From assembly GCA_947168045.1 (NCBI GenBank), contig CAMVKN010000001.1, forward strand, positions 186,001 to 250,000: a DNA stretch of 64,000 nucleotides, given 5' to 3'. Source of the DNA: an uncultured Prevotellaceae bacterium. GTDB lineage: Bacteria; Bacteroidota; Bacteroidia; Bacteroidales; Bacteroidaceae. The position numbers were made by a program, and so were the translations under genes. Under the pieces are notes generated by a model that searched no databases, was not told the DNA's origin, and saw only the letters and a program-made list of their open reading frames with translations. Of the stretch, positions 26,221-35,161 are shown one piece after another (position 1 is the stretch's first letter; every line of letters begins with the position of its first letter).

Positions 26221-28570
26221 ATTCTACAAATCCTTAATACAGGAGGTTTCCACCAGACAAATTGCAAATGAGGAGGGTGATAACCAAGAACAGACATTTA
26301 CCCGTATGTGTCTGGAACTCTTAAGTGAAGCAGGTGAAACTGAGAATTCTGATGTTGCATTCTACGAAAGAGACTTGGGGACAAGAAACCAGCAGAAAAT
26401 AAATGGTTATGCGATAGCTGACAATTACGAAACTGTGGACTTATTCATTTCCATATATGAGGGAACTGATGAGCCTGTTACAATATTAAAGAGGGACATA
26501 GATAACGCTGCAACACGAATAACCAATTATTTCAGGAATGCCATCTATTCTGATTTCGGAAACGAGATAGAAGAATCGTCTGCTATATTTGAATTTACGA
26601 ACACTTTAGGGACATACAAGGAACTAAGGGATTCGCTCATCAGAATAAATGCTTTCATTTTGACAAATGGTGTGTACAAAGGTGACATTCCTCAAAGCAA
26701 GGAAATAAGTGGTTATAAGATTTATTACCGTATTGTTGATATTAACTATCTATACCAGATTTCCGAGCAGTCTCATGCCCCTATCATTATCAACTTTGAA
26801 GAGGAAGGGTGGAAAGTTCCTTGTCTGCATGCATCATCAAGTAACCCAGATTATGAGGCATACGTTTCTATACTTCCAGGGAAATGTTTATCGAGCTTGT
26901 ATGAAAGATACGGAGGACGACTTCTGGAGCAAAATGTTCGTTCCTTCTTGCAATTCACAGGAAAGATTAATAAAGGCATTAGAGAAACGATAAAAGAACG
27001 GCCTCACATGTTCTTGGCATATAATAACGGTATCGCAGCTACTGCAGATGCGATGGAACTTGATGGCGATGGTAATATCCGGGTTATATCCAACTTGCAA
27101 ATCGTAAACGGTGGACAAACAACAGCCTCTATCTATCATACCGAAAAGAAGGATAAGGCTGATATTTCGGACATATATGTACAAGTAAAATTCTCGATAG
27201 TAAAGAAGAAAGACGAATATGCCAATATCGTTTCAGATATCTCGAAATATGCAAACACCCAGAACAAGGTAAACAATGCTGACTTCTCTGCCAACAATCC
27301 GATACTTGTTGAGCTAGAGAAAGTTTCACGCTATGTGATGACTCCCGTTACACCAGAGCGTTCAATACAAACCTATTGGTTCTTTGAGCGTGCAAGGTCT
27401 CAATATAAGAACATTCGTCTAAAAGAGGGCTTCACCAAGTCAAGACAAAAGGCTTTCGACCTTAAATATCCCAAGAATCAAATGTTCACAAAGGTTGAAT
27501 TGGCCAAGTACATCAACTGTTTTGAAGAGGTCTATGAGGGCAGTAAATTGGTAATTGGTCCACATATTGTAGTAAGAGGCTCTGAAAAGAACTATGCTCA
27601 GTTCGTTGCCAAGAACCTGCCTTCAAGTGCTAAGAAAATCAACAACATCTATTTTGAGGACACTATTGCAAAAGCCATTCTTTTCAAAGCAGCAGACGAA
27701 CTTTATGGAACTAAGAGGAAAGGTAACAATATAGGCGAGCTGAAATCTGTGGTAGTTCCTTACACCATAGGTTTACTAAATCACATGGTTGCTGGAAGAA
27801 TAAATTTGTATAAGATATGGAAGAACCAAAAGGTTTCGGAATCGTTAGCAAAAGTCCTATATTCTTTGATGACGCAGGTTAATCCATTCATCATGAATAT
27901 TTCGCCTTCTAACAACTATCTCGAATGGGCTAAGAAAGAAGAGTGTTGGACTGCCGTCAGAGACAATAGTGAATGGAAGTGCGATTTGAAGTCAATAGAA
28001 GAAGACCTAATTAATCTAAATACAACTGTGACAAGAAAAGTAACAGTCAATACGGATACTGATGACAAGTATGACCATGACCTAAAAATTGTAAAATCTA
28101 TTCCATACAAGCTATGGATTAAATTTGCAGAATGGGGAGCAGAGTCTGGCATGCTAAGTCTGAACCTTCAGTCAAAAGCCAAAGAGATAGCAAATGATTT
28201 GAAGTATAATCATAAATTGACATCTGCAACGGTTTCACGAGGTATGACTATTTTTGACAAGGTCTGTGAGGAGAATTATGAACTCTTGGAAGAGATAGAC
28301 CGCTTGAAAGAGGAAGAACTTGAAGAGAAAGAACAAAAAGAGAAACAGCGCAATACTGTCAGGAATATTAATGTAAATGAGGTGGAAATCGATATAGAAC
28401 TCATCAAAAGAATGGTCGAATGGGACAGAAAGAATCGTGTTTTAGAAGGTTGGAAGTTTAAGATCATGCATGATGTTGCAATAGGTCTGAAGCCTTTAAC
28501 GGATAAACTAAAATGGGGATTCCGACTTAATCTCAAGACTTTGCTAAAAAGAGGATTTGACGAGTTATAA
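26204..28570 (+). CDS. AIPR family protein (abortive infection / phage resistance)
   Basis: 788 residues from the ATG at 26204, which overlaps the end of the nuclease gene by 17 bp. Two AIPR (PF10592) signatures are clear: 'MFLAYNNGIAATAD' and 'ISNLQIVNGGQTTASIYH'. The C-terminal third is helical and charged, with a coiled stretch rich in Glu and Lys ('EELEEKEQKEKQRN'). AIPR proteins were linked to abortive phage infection and to restriction-modification operons; the biochemical activity is not settled. As last gene of the five-gene unit it may act as sensor or effector (inference). Confidence 0.88.
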   Translation: MKEINKFYKSLIQEVSTRQIANEEGDNQEQTFTRMCLELLSEAGETENSDVAFYERDLGTRNQQKINGYAIADNYETVDLFISIYEGTDEPVTILKRDIDNAATRITNYFRNAIYSDFGNEIEESSAIFEFTNTLGTYKELRDSLIRINAFILTNGVYKGDIPQSKEISGYKIYYRIVDINYLYQISEQSHAPIIINFEEEGWKVPCLHASSSNPDYEAYVSILPGKCLSSLYERYGGRLLEQNVRSFLQFTGKINKGIRETIKERPHMFLAYNNGIAATADAMELDGDGNIRVISNLQIVNGGQTTASIYHTEKKDKADISDIYVQVKFSIVKKKDEYANIVSDISKYANTQNKVNNADFSANNPILVELEKVSRYVMTPVTPERSIQTYWFFERARSQYKNIRLKEGFTKSRQKAFDLKYPKNQMFTKVELAKYINCFEEVYEGSKLVIGPHIVVRGSEKNYAQFVAKNLPSSAKKINNIYFEDTIAKAILFKAADELYGTKRKGNNIGELKSVVVPYTIGLLNHMVAGRINLYKIWKNQKVSESLAKVLYSLMTQVNPFIMNISPSNNYLEWAKKEECWTAVRDNSEWKCDLKSIEEDLINLNTTVTRKVTVNTDTDDKYDHDLKIVKSIPYKLWIKFAEWGAESGMLSLNLQSKAKEIANDLKYNHKLTSATVSRGMTIFDKVCEENYELLEEIDRLKEEELEEKEQKEKQRNTVRNINVNEVEIDIELIKRMVEWDRKNRVLEGWKFKIMHDVAIGLKPLTDKLKWGFRLNLKTLLKRGFDEL

Positions 28571-28637
28571 TATTAATGTGTTAGAAATACTCAATGAAGA
28601 GAGCAACTAAGCGTTATAAAGATATATGGTAAGCGAT

Positions 28638-28808
28638 ATGTCAGAACAAGCATTACAACAATATCTCATCAAACAATACCCAAAAGAGGACGAGGGTTGC
28701 GAGTGGAAGGAATTCAAGAACCTGAAAAATGACATCAGCGGTCATGATAAAGACAATGCCAATAAAAAGCAAAAAATATGGAATATACAGATTTCAAAAG
28801 GCTTATAG
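28638..28808 (+). pseudogene. N-terminal fragment of an AlbA_2 protein
   Basis: 56 codons from the ATG at 28638. 'MSEQALQQYLIKQYPKED' followed by 'CEWKEFKNLKND' is the typical beginning of AlbA_2 (Schlafen-type) proteins. After 'ISGHDKD' the frame leaves the family pattern and stops, overlapping the start of the next gene, itself an AlbA_2 protein. It looks like a gene cut off or replaced by recombination. Confidence 0.6.
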
Positions 28809-30229
28809 ACAGCCTACTGGTCAAGAATAAGGAAACGGAGTGGATAGAGTTCAAGGAGAACTTCCATTCCAAGGAAGAAATTGGGGAACGGATTTCTGCC
28901 CTTTCCAATAGCGCATTTCTTTGCAATATGCCATACGGTTATATGGCTTTCGGTATAAATGACGATACGCTAAAGGTTGTTGGGACCGACTTCTATGCAA
29001 CACGGAAGAGGGTTGGCAATGAGGAACTGGAGTCATGGCTGTCAACCCGCCTTAATCCTCGTATTGATTTTGAGATTATCGATGATTTCGATTATGAGGA
29101 CAAAGGGCATGTCTGCGTATTCAAGATTCCTGCTGCTACGAACCAGCCTGTTTCTTTTCTTCATGAGGAATATGTCAGAGTTGGCTCAACAACAAGGAAG
29201 TTGAGGGACTTTCCGCAGAAGGAAGCGAAAATATGGAAGGGTGGACAGAAGGCTTTAGAGAAAATCGTGGTTAAGGAAAAATTGACAGCGACACAAGTGC
29301 TGTCTTTGCTGAGTGCAGAGACGTATTTTGATATGATGAAACTACCTTTGCCTTCAGATACAATGGGTATCATAGACCGTATGCTTGCGGAAAAGATTGT
29401 GATTCAAGACGAGGTGGGATACAGCATCACAGAACTTGGTGCCCTATTGTTTGCCAAGCATTTGTCTGATTTTGATGATTTGAGAAGGAAGATGGTACGA
29501 GTCATTGTATATAAAGGAAAGAGCAAACTTGACATAGTCCGTGAGCAGTCCTTCGATGCAGGCTATGCCATCAGTTTCAAAACGATGGTGGAATGGATTA
29601 ACAGTCAATTGCCTGCCAACGAGGAGATAGGACAGTCATTGCGCTCTACGGTTACTATGTATCCAGAGATTGCTGTCAGAGAGATTGTTGCCAACATGCT
29701 GGTACATCAGGATTTCAGCGAGAAAGGCTTCCCCATGGTAGAAATATATACTGACCGAATAGATGTATCCAACCCAGGACAGCCTATTATCAGTGTGGAG
29801 CGATTCATTGACGAATACAATTCACGTAACTCATCATTAGCAGACTTAATGCGTCGATTAGGTGTCTGTGAAGAATTAGGTAGTGGTCTTGACAAGGCTG
29901 TAGCGGCCATTGAGTTGTTCCAACTTCCACCACTTCGTTTTACGGTTCAAGAGGCCCGAACTACTGTTACCTTGTTTGCTTACCGCAAATATGCAGACCT
30001 TGACAGGCAAGAACGTATATACGCTTGCTATCAGCACGCTTGTCTGAAGTATGTCACTAATGACAAAATGACCAACCTCACACTTAGGGAACGTCTTGGA
30101 ATAGACAAAAAGAACTACCCGATGGCATCACGTATTATAAAGGACACTTTGATTGCAGGAAAGATTAAGGAGGAGAAGACGGAGAACCAAAGCCGGAACA
30201 ATAAAGGGTATGTGCCATTCTGGGCTTAG
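28778..30229 (+). CDS. AlbA_2 / ATP-binding protein (Schlafen-like AlbA_2 plus HATPase_c_4)
   Basis: 483 residues. The N-terminal AlbA_2 domain (about 10-140) has 'TEWIEFKENF' and 'YMAFGINDD'. A C-terminal divergent ATPase-like segment (about 285-400) has 'AVREIVANMLVHQDFS', 'IYTDRIDVSNPG' and 'LGSGLDKAVAA'. The last part may be a winged helix. Such proteins are often called transcriptional regulators or ATP-binding proteins and are frequent in mobile and defence islands; their activity is mostly unknown. AT-rich like the five-gene operon before it. Last convincing gene of the island. Confidence 0.85.
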   Translation: MEYTDFKRLIDSLLVKNKETEWIEFKENFHSKEEIGERISALSNSAFLCNMPYGYMAFGINDDTLKVVGTDFYATRKRVGNEELESWLSTRLNPRIDFEIIDDFDYEDKGHVCVFKIPAATNQPVSFLHEEYVRVGSTTRKLRDFPQKEAKIWKGGQKALEKIVVKEKLTATQVLSLLSAETYFDMMKLPLPSDTMGIIDRMLAEKIVIQDEVGYSITELGALLFAKHLSDFDDLRRKMVRVIVYKGKSKLDIVREQSFDAGYAISFKTMVEWINSQLPANEEIGQSLRSTVTMYPEIAVREIVANMLVHQDFSEKGFPMVEIYTDRIDVSNPGQPIISVERFIDEYNSRNSSLADLMRRLGVCEELGSGLDKAVAAIELFQLPPLRFTVQEARTTVTLFAYRKYADLDRQERIYACYQHACLKYVTNDKMTNLTLRERLGIDKKNYPMASRIIKDTLIAGKIKEEKTENQSRNNKGYVPFWA

Positions 30230-30354
30230 GGTATGTAACTGGTATGTAACTGGAGGCCAGTTTTTATACTTAACATACATTGAGGTCTCCCATAAATAAA
30301 GGGCATCTTGAATGTCTTCGGTATGTAACTAGTGTGTAACTCACATGTAACTGA
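30229..30354. repeat. Short direct repeats (GGTATGTAACT and variants) after the island
   Basis: GGTATGTAACT occurs twice back to back at 30230-30251 and again at 30320, followed by AGTGTGTAACT and CACATGTAACT. Each cluster ends near GGCCAGT. Between 30355 and 30540 I see only AT-rich DNA with AATTAAC repeats and a small CCATAG/CTATGG stem, and no gene. Confidence 0.6.
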
Positions 30355-30669
30355 ACGGCCAGTAGTGAACTCAGAATTAACAAATGGTACAAATAAAAAC
30401 ACGCTCCAAAAATGCCATAGAGACTGCGGGCTATGGAAATTTGACTATTGCTGGATTAACAAACAAAAAGCAATTAACAAACCAGAATTAACAAGTTACC
30501 TATCTCTTTCTTATTCAAAGAATAGTTTACGTTGACGGTTACAATTTCTATTACAGCCATCGAGTGCATATCCATTTTTTATCTCACGCTCGCGCGTAAG
30601 GCAGAAAAGTGTTCCGGTGCTTGCACCTGTTCACTTTTTCTTATCATGCGCGCACGCGCGCGAGGAGTC

Positions 30670-30800
30670 GAGTTACGACAGCCAAGCATGGAGATAATTT
30701 CGCCAAGCATTGAGTTACGACAGCCAGGCATGGAGATAATTTCGCCAGGCATGGAGTTATGCTCATAACTCATGGAGATATTTTCGCCAAGAGCCGAGTT
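30670..30800. repeat. Three tandem 42-bp repeats built of 21-bp halves
   Basis: Units start at 30670, 30712 and 30754; each begins GAGTTA and has internal GGAGATAATTTCGCCA or a near variant. Each 42-bp unit divides into two related 21-bp halves. The third is the most diverged. A very GC-rich alternating stretch (GCGCGCACGCGCGCG) precedes the array at 30648. It lies upstream of the hybrid two-component gene; the small reading frames across it are not credible genes. Confidence 0.8.
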
Positions 30801-30815
30801 AAAACTTGTAGATTA

Positions 30816-30847
30816 TGACATAATGTCAATAAAATGTTGTATCTTTG
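30816..30847 (+). promoter_or_regulatory. Promoter with palindromic operator for the hybrid two-component gene
   Basis: The -7 box TATCTTTG is at 30840-30847. The perfect palindrome TGACATAATGTCA (30816-30828) lies where the -33 box should be, and no TTG is present there, which suggests an activator-dependent or repressed promoter. The ATG is at 30899. Confidence 0.55.
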
Positions 30848-30898
30848 CCTGCGTAACGCCGGGCATGAACGCCGGTGATATACAGACCTTATTGAACC

Positions 30899-33800
30899 AT
30901 GAACACCAAACGACTCTATATACTGCTCTGCCTGCTGACAGCGACATGCAGCCTGGCTGTGTCGCAACCTACCACCTTCAGCCACTTCACCACCACTGAC
31001 GGACTGAGCGACAACAACGTGCTGTGTGCCCTCCGCGACCGCTACGGCTTCATGTGGATAGGCACGAGCAACGGCCTGAACTGCTTCGACGGGGTACAGA
31101 ACACCGTGTTCCGCAACATGGTGGAAGAGAACGCGAGCTTCGAGAACAACACCATCACCGCTCTCTACGAGCATGAGGACGACATCTGGTTTGGCGGCTC
31201 CTTCGGTCTCTATGTCTACCACCGCCAGCGCCACAGCTTCAGCCGCTTCGACCGCCGCACGAAATATGGGGTGAGCATCAGCAGCACCGTCCACGACATC
31301 TGCGCCAGCGCCAACGGCATGGTGTGGATAGGCACACAGGGGCAGGGGCTGTTCATCTACGACCCGCGCACGGGACAGCTGCTACAGGACAGCCGCCACA
31401 CCGCCTTCATCAGCGACATCTTCACCGACAGCGACGGTCAGGTCTATCTGGCCACGCTGCAAGGGCAGCTGCTGGTCTACAGCGCCAGTGGCGAGTATCT
31501 GCGTCAGCATGCCGTGCCCGACTACGTCGCCGACAAGCACAACCTGCACATGGCCCACATCGGCAAGCAGCTGTACATCGGTTGCGAGCGCGGTCTCTAC
31601 GCCCTGGCACCCACCGACAGTCTGATGGTGCGCGTCGGCAGTGCAGGCAGCGGCATCCATGCCCTGGCAGCCAGTGGGGGCACGCTGCTCATCGGAACGG
31701 ACAATGGGATAAGGAGTGTGGACCCCGCCTCAGGCGACGCCGGTGGCCCCTCGCCCACCCTCCGTAGTCCCGTCAACGCCCTGATGTACGACCGCGACAG
31801 CACGCTGTGGGTGCTGACACGCACCAGCGGCGTGTACTATGCCCCGTCACAACCCGCCAGTGTCAGCACCGTGCGTCTGCCTGCTGCCACGACGAAGGAC
31901 CACTTCATCAAGAGTATATGCGAGGGGGCCGACGGCTGCCTGTGGATAGCATCGGGAAGCGGTCTGTTCCGCCATGACCCCCACACGCAGCAGACCAGCG
32001 CCTATGGTGGCGCCACCTACCAGCAGGACATCAACGCGCTGATGGCCGTGGGCAACGACCTGTGGATAGGCACGCAGCACAGTGGCATCATCGTGCTGAA
32101 CACCACCACAGGACAGGAACGCCACTACCACTACTCGTCCGACCAGTCGTACACCGTGCCCACCAACGAGATTACCAGCATGTTGTGCACGCGGCGCGGC
32201 ACCATCTATGTGGGCACCAGCTGGGGCCTGTGCCGCTATGAGCGGAGCACGGATAACTTCATGTGGTACTTCGGCATCGGCTCGCAGACCAACGTCACCA
32301 GCCTGGCAGAGGACAAGAACGGCTGCGTGTGGGTGGCCACCAGCAACCACGGCCTGTTCCGCCAGGTACAGCCCGACGGCGACTTCGCGAACTACACCTA
32401 TCACCGCGACCAGGAGCTGTCCATAGGCAGCAACGACATCTCCACGGTGTTCTGCGACAGTCACGGCACCGTGTGGGCAGCCCCCGACGGCGGCGGTCTC
32501 TGCCGCTACGTACCCACGAGCGACGGCTTCGAGACCTTCGGCGCCACGGTGGCGGCACTGCAAAACCAGCAGGTGTACTTCATCGTCGAGGACCACCAGG
32601 GCTGTCTGTGGATAGGCACGGAGTATGGCATGGTGAAGCTGGGCACTGACCGCGATGCCAGCCGTGCACAGCAGCTGCGCTCCTTCGAGGCGACCACCCA
32701 GCACCAGAAGCCCCACAACAGCGCCATCATCACCCGTCAGGGCGAGCTCATCGTGGGCTACCAGGATGAGTTTGCCCGCTTCATGCCCCAGCACATCACC
32801 TTCGCCAAGGAGGAGACGCCCGTCTACATCACGGCCCTCACCCTGCCCTATCAGCTGGCCGACAACGCCAGCGGCGGTCAGACCGCCTTCTACTGGCCCT
32901 TCAAGGACGACGGCGTGACGCTGCCCTATGCTGACAACAGTTTCACGCTGCACTTCTCAGCACCCCAGTTCATCGCCCGCACCAGCGAGCGCCGCTTTGA
33001 ATACATGCTGCAAGGCGTGGACAAGACATGGGTGAGCGGCACGAAGAACGCCGAGGCCACCTATATCAACGTGCCTCCCGGCACCTACACCTTCCTGCTG
33101 CGTCAGGCCGGCGCCGATGACGGCAGTGTGGCGCGGATGACCGTCACGGTGCTGCCTCCGTGGTACCGCACCACACTGGCATACATCGTCTACGGCCTGC
33201 TTATCGCCGCCCTGCTCATCATCGCCGTGCACCAATATAACCGCCGCATGCGCCGCCGCTACGACCGCCGCATGCAGGAGTATCAGGCAGAGCAGGAGAA
33301 GGCCAACTTCCAGTCGAAGATACGTTTCTTCATCGACCTGGTGCATGAGATTCGCACGCCGCTGACGCTAATGAGCCTGCCATTAGAGGAGATTGAAGGA
33401 ATAATAAAGGCCTCCCCAAGCCCCTCCAAAGGAGGGGGTGTAGCCTCCCCAAGCCCCTCCCAAGGAGGGGATGTAGCCTCCCCAAGCCCCTCCAAGGGAG
33501 GGGATGTAGCCTCCCCAAGCCCCTCCAAAGGAGGGGGTGTCTATATAGACAATGGTAACTTGACATCCCCCCCTTCGGGGGGGCTTGGAGGGGCTTTCAC
33601 ATCCCCCCCTTCGGGGGGGCTTGAGGAGGCCTTCAACGCCATCCACCGGAACATGAACTACCTGCTGGGCATCACTAACGAGCTGCTCGACTTCCAGAAG
33701 GCGGACAGCGGAAACATGCAGCTCAACATGACCACCTGCGACGTGGGCCAGCTGCTCAGCGACGTCTGCAGCCAGTTCACCGAGGCAGCCAGACTCAGCG

Positions 33801-35161
33801 GCAAACGCTTGCAGCTGCAGCTGCCTGACCAGAGGGTGACGACCACACTGGACCAGGACAAGGTAAAGAAAGTGATGATGAACCTCGTGGGCAATGCCAT
33901 GAAATATGCCCGGACGGAGATGATTGTCCGGTTAGAGCTGACAGACAACGACGCCATCCGCATCTCGGTCATCGACGACGGCCCCGGCGTGCCTGAACAA
34001 GAACGCGACAAGATTTTCGACCTGTACTACCAAATAGGCAACGACAGCGTGGCCGCCACCCTTGGCACCGGCTTAGGACTGTCGTATGCCAAGCGCATCG
34101 CCAAGGCCCACCAAGGCGACCTGTTGTATGAGGATGCGCCAGGCGGCGGCAGCTGCTTCCAGTTGGTGGTGGCCTCCCCAAGCCCCTCCAAAGGAGGGGA
34201 TGTGGCCTCCCCAAGCCCCTCCCAAGGAGGGGATGTCTATATAGACAAAGCTAACCAAACATCCCCCCTTTCGGGGGGGCTTGGAGGGGCCCTGCCCCCT
34301 TCGGGGGGGCTTGGGGAGGCAAGAGGGGCCTTCCTCATCCTTTTTGTCGAAGACAACGAGGAGCTGCTGCAGATGACGGCCAACGCACTGAAGGCACGCT
34401 TCCGCATCGTGAAGGCCCACGACGGCGTGGAGGCTCTCGACGTGCTGCAATACAACGACGTGGACATCATCGTCAGCGACGTGATGATGCCCCGCATGGA
34501 TGGCAATGAGCTGTGCCGCCGACTGAAGGACGACATCAACTACTCGCACATACCCATCATCCTGCTCACGGCCAAGACCAGCGTTGAAGCAAAGGTGGAA
34601 GGCATGCAGAGCGGCGCCGACGTGTACTTGGAGAAGCCCTTCTCAGCCAAGCAGCTGGTGCTGCAGATTACCAGTCTGCTGCGCATGCGACAGCTGTTCC
34701 ACGAGCGCATGCGCCAGATAGGTGCCACCACCAGCCCCGCCAGCCAAGGGGAAACCAACAGCGAGGGCGCTACAGAGACGGCTTTCGGCCTCAACCAGCA
34801 CGACCTGCTGTTCATGGAACGCCTGCAACAGATGGTGAGCGCGAACATGAGCGACGAGGAGTTCTCCATCGACCTGCTGGCTGAGCAGATGAACATGAGC
34901 CGCAGCAGCTTCTATCGCAAAATAAAGGCCCTCACCGACATGACGCCCATTGAGTATCTCAAGATGCGCCGTCTGGATCAGGCCGCTGTGCTGTTGCGAC
35001 AAGGCATCCGCATCACCGAGGTGGCCAGCCGTGTGGGCTTCACCAGCAGTAGTTACTTTGCCAAGTGCTTCAAGGCACGCTTCGACTGTCTGCCGAAGGA
35101 CTATGCTGAAAAGATGAAGAATGAACTCAATGCACGAGGTGCTTCCGACCATTCTGAATGA
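30899..35161 (+). CDS. Hybrid two-component sensor kinase/response regulator (HTCS)
   Basis: 1420 residues. Signal peptide and periplasmic sensor of Reg_prop propeller blades ('GTSNGLNCFDG', 'IWIGTQGQGL', 'LWIGTEYGMVKL'), a Y_Y_Y domain (about 680-750), a membrane span (about 757-781) and HisKA with phospho-accepting His816 ('VHEIRTPLTL'). HATPase follows ('DDGPGVPEQERDKIFDLY', 'GTGLGLSYAKRI'), then a receiver with Asp1194 ('DVMMPRMDG') and an AraC-type HTH (about 1310-1415). Such proteins sense glycan fragments and activate adjacent polysaccharide-use genes, here probably the downstream minus-strand enzyme cluster. Two repeat insertions add about 74 and 50 codons (about residues 838-911 and 1092-1141), the first between the two DHp helices. 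It converges with and overlaps the SGNH gene by 35 bp. Confidence 0.92.
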   Translation: MNTKRLYILLCLLTATCSLAVSQPTTFSHFTTTDGLSDNNVLCALRDRYGFMWIGTSNGLNCFDGVQNTVFRNMVEENASFENNTITALYEHEDDIWFGGSFGLYVYHRQRHSFSRFDRRTKYGVSISSTVHDICASANGMVWIGTQGQGLFIYDPRTGQLLQDSRHTAFISDIFTDSDGQVYLATLQGQLLVYSASGEYLRQHAVPDYVADKHNLHMAHIGKQLYIGCERGLYALAPTDSLMVRVGSAGSGIHALAASGGTLLIGTDNGIRSVDPASGDAGGPSPTLRSPVNALMYDRDSTLWVLTRTSGVYYAPSQPASVSTVRLPAATTKDHFIKSICEGADGCLWIASGSGLFRHDPHTQQTSAYGGATYQQDINALMAVGNDLWIGTQHSGIIVLNTTTGQERHYHYSSDQSYTVPTNEITSMLCTRRGTIYVGTSWGLCRYERSTDNFMWYFGIGSQTNVTSLAEDKNGCVWVATSNHGLFRQVQPDGDFANYTYHRDQELSIGSNDISTVFCDSHGTVWAAPDGGGLCRYVPTSDGFETFGATVAALQNQQVYFIVEDHQGCLWIGTEYGMVKLGTDRDASRAQQLRSFEATTQHQKPHNSAIITRQGELIVGYQDEFARFMPQHITFAKEETPVYITALTLPYQLADNASGGQTAFYWPFKDDGVTLPYADNSFTLHFSAPQFIARTSERRFEYMLQGVDKTWVSGTKNAEATYINVPPGTYTFLLRQAGADDGSVARMTVTVLPPWYRTTLAYIVYGLLIAALLIIAVHQYNRRMRRRYDRRMQEYQAEQEKANFQSKIRFFIDLVHEIRTPLTLMSLPLEEIEGIIKASPSPSKGGGVASPSPSQGGDVASPSPSKGGDVASPSPSKGGGVYIDNGNLTSPPSGGLGGAFTSPPSGGLEEAFNAIHRNMNYLLGITNELLDFQKADSGNMQLNMTTCDVGQLLSDVCSQFTEAARLSGKRLQLQLPDQRVTTTLDQDKVKKVMMNLVGNAMKYARTEMIVRLELTDNDAIRISVIDDGPGVPEQERDKIFDLYYQIGNDSVAATLGTGLGLSYAKRIAKAHQGDLLYEDAPGGGSCFQLVVASPSPSKGGDVASPSPSQGGDVYIDKANQTSPLSGGLGGALPPSGGLGEARGAFLILFVEDNEELLQMTANALKARFRIVKAHDGVEALDVLQYNDVDIIVSDVMMPRMDGNELCRRLKDDINYSHIPIILLTAKTSVEAKVEGMQSGADVYLEKPFSAKQLVLQITSLLRMRQLFHERMRQIGATTSPASQGETNSEGATETAFGLNQHDLLFMERLQQMVSANMSDEEFSIDLLAEQMNMSRSSFYRKIKALTDMTPIEYLKMRRLDQAAVLLRQGIRITEVASRVGFTSSSYFAKCFKARFDCLPKDYAEKMKNELNARGASDHSE
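33410..33631. repeat. In-frame palindromic repeat array in the DHp loop of the HTCS
   Basis: Four tandem 33-bp units (core GCCTCCCCAAGCCCCTCC followed by AAGGAGGGG) starting at 33410, then TATATAGACAATGG, then two inverted units of about 36 bp (CCCTTCGGGGGGGCTTG). 222 bp equals 74 codons, encoding repeats of 'ASPSPSKGG' and 'TSPPSGGLGGAF'. Confidence 0.85.
34172..34320. repeat. Second in-frame palindromic repeat element in the HTCS
   Basis: Same architecture as 33410-33631: two forward units, the centre CTATATAGACAA, then two inverted units. It sits between the ATPase domain and the receiver domain. Confidence 0.85.

Noticed and set aside
19200..30540. An integrative element with its own integrase
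   Set aside because: No tyrosine or serine recombinase, transposase or conjugation gene and no convincing attachment-site pair was found; only composition and gene content suggest transfer.
30532..30768. A 78-codon frame across the 42-bp repeats
   Set aside because: The codons simply translate the tandem repeat and an alternating GC stretch; there is no start context or homology.
33410..33631. The 33-bp tandem units as a CRISPR array
   Set aside because: Units are directly adjacent with no unique spacers, lie inside a coding frame, and no cas gene is present.
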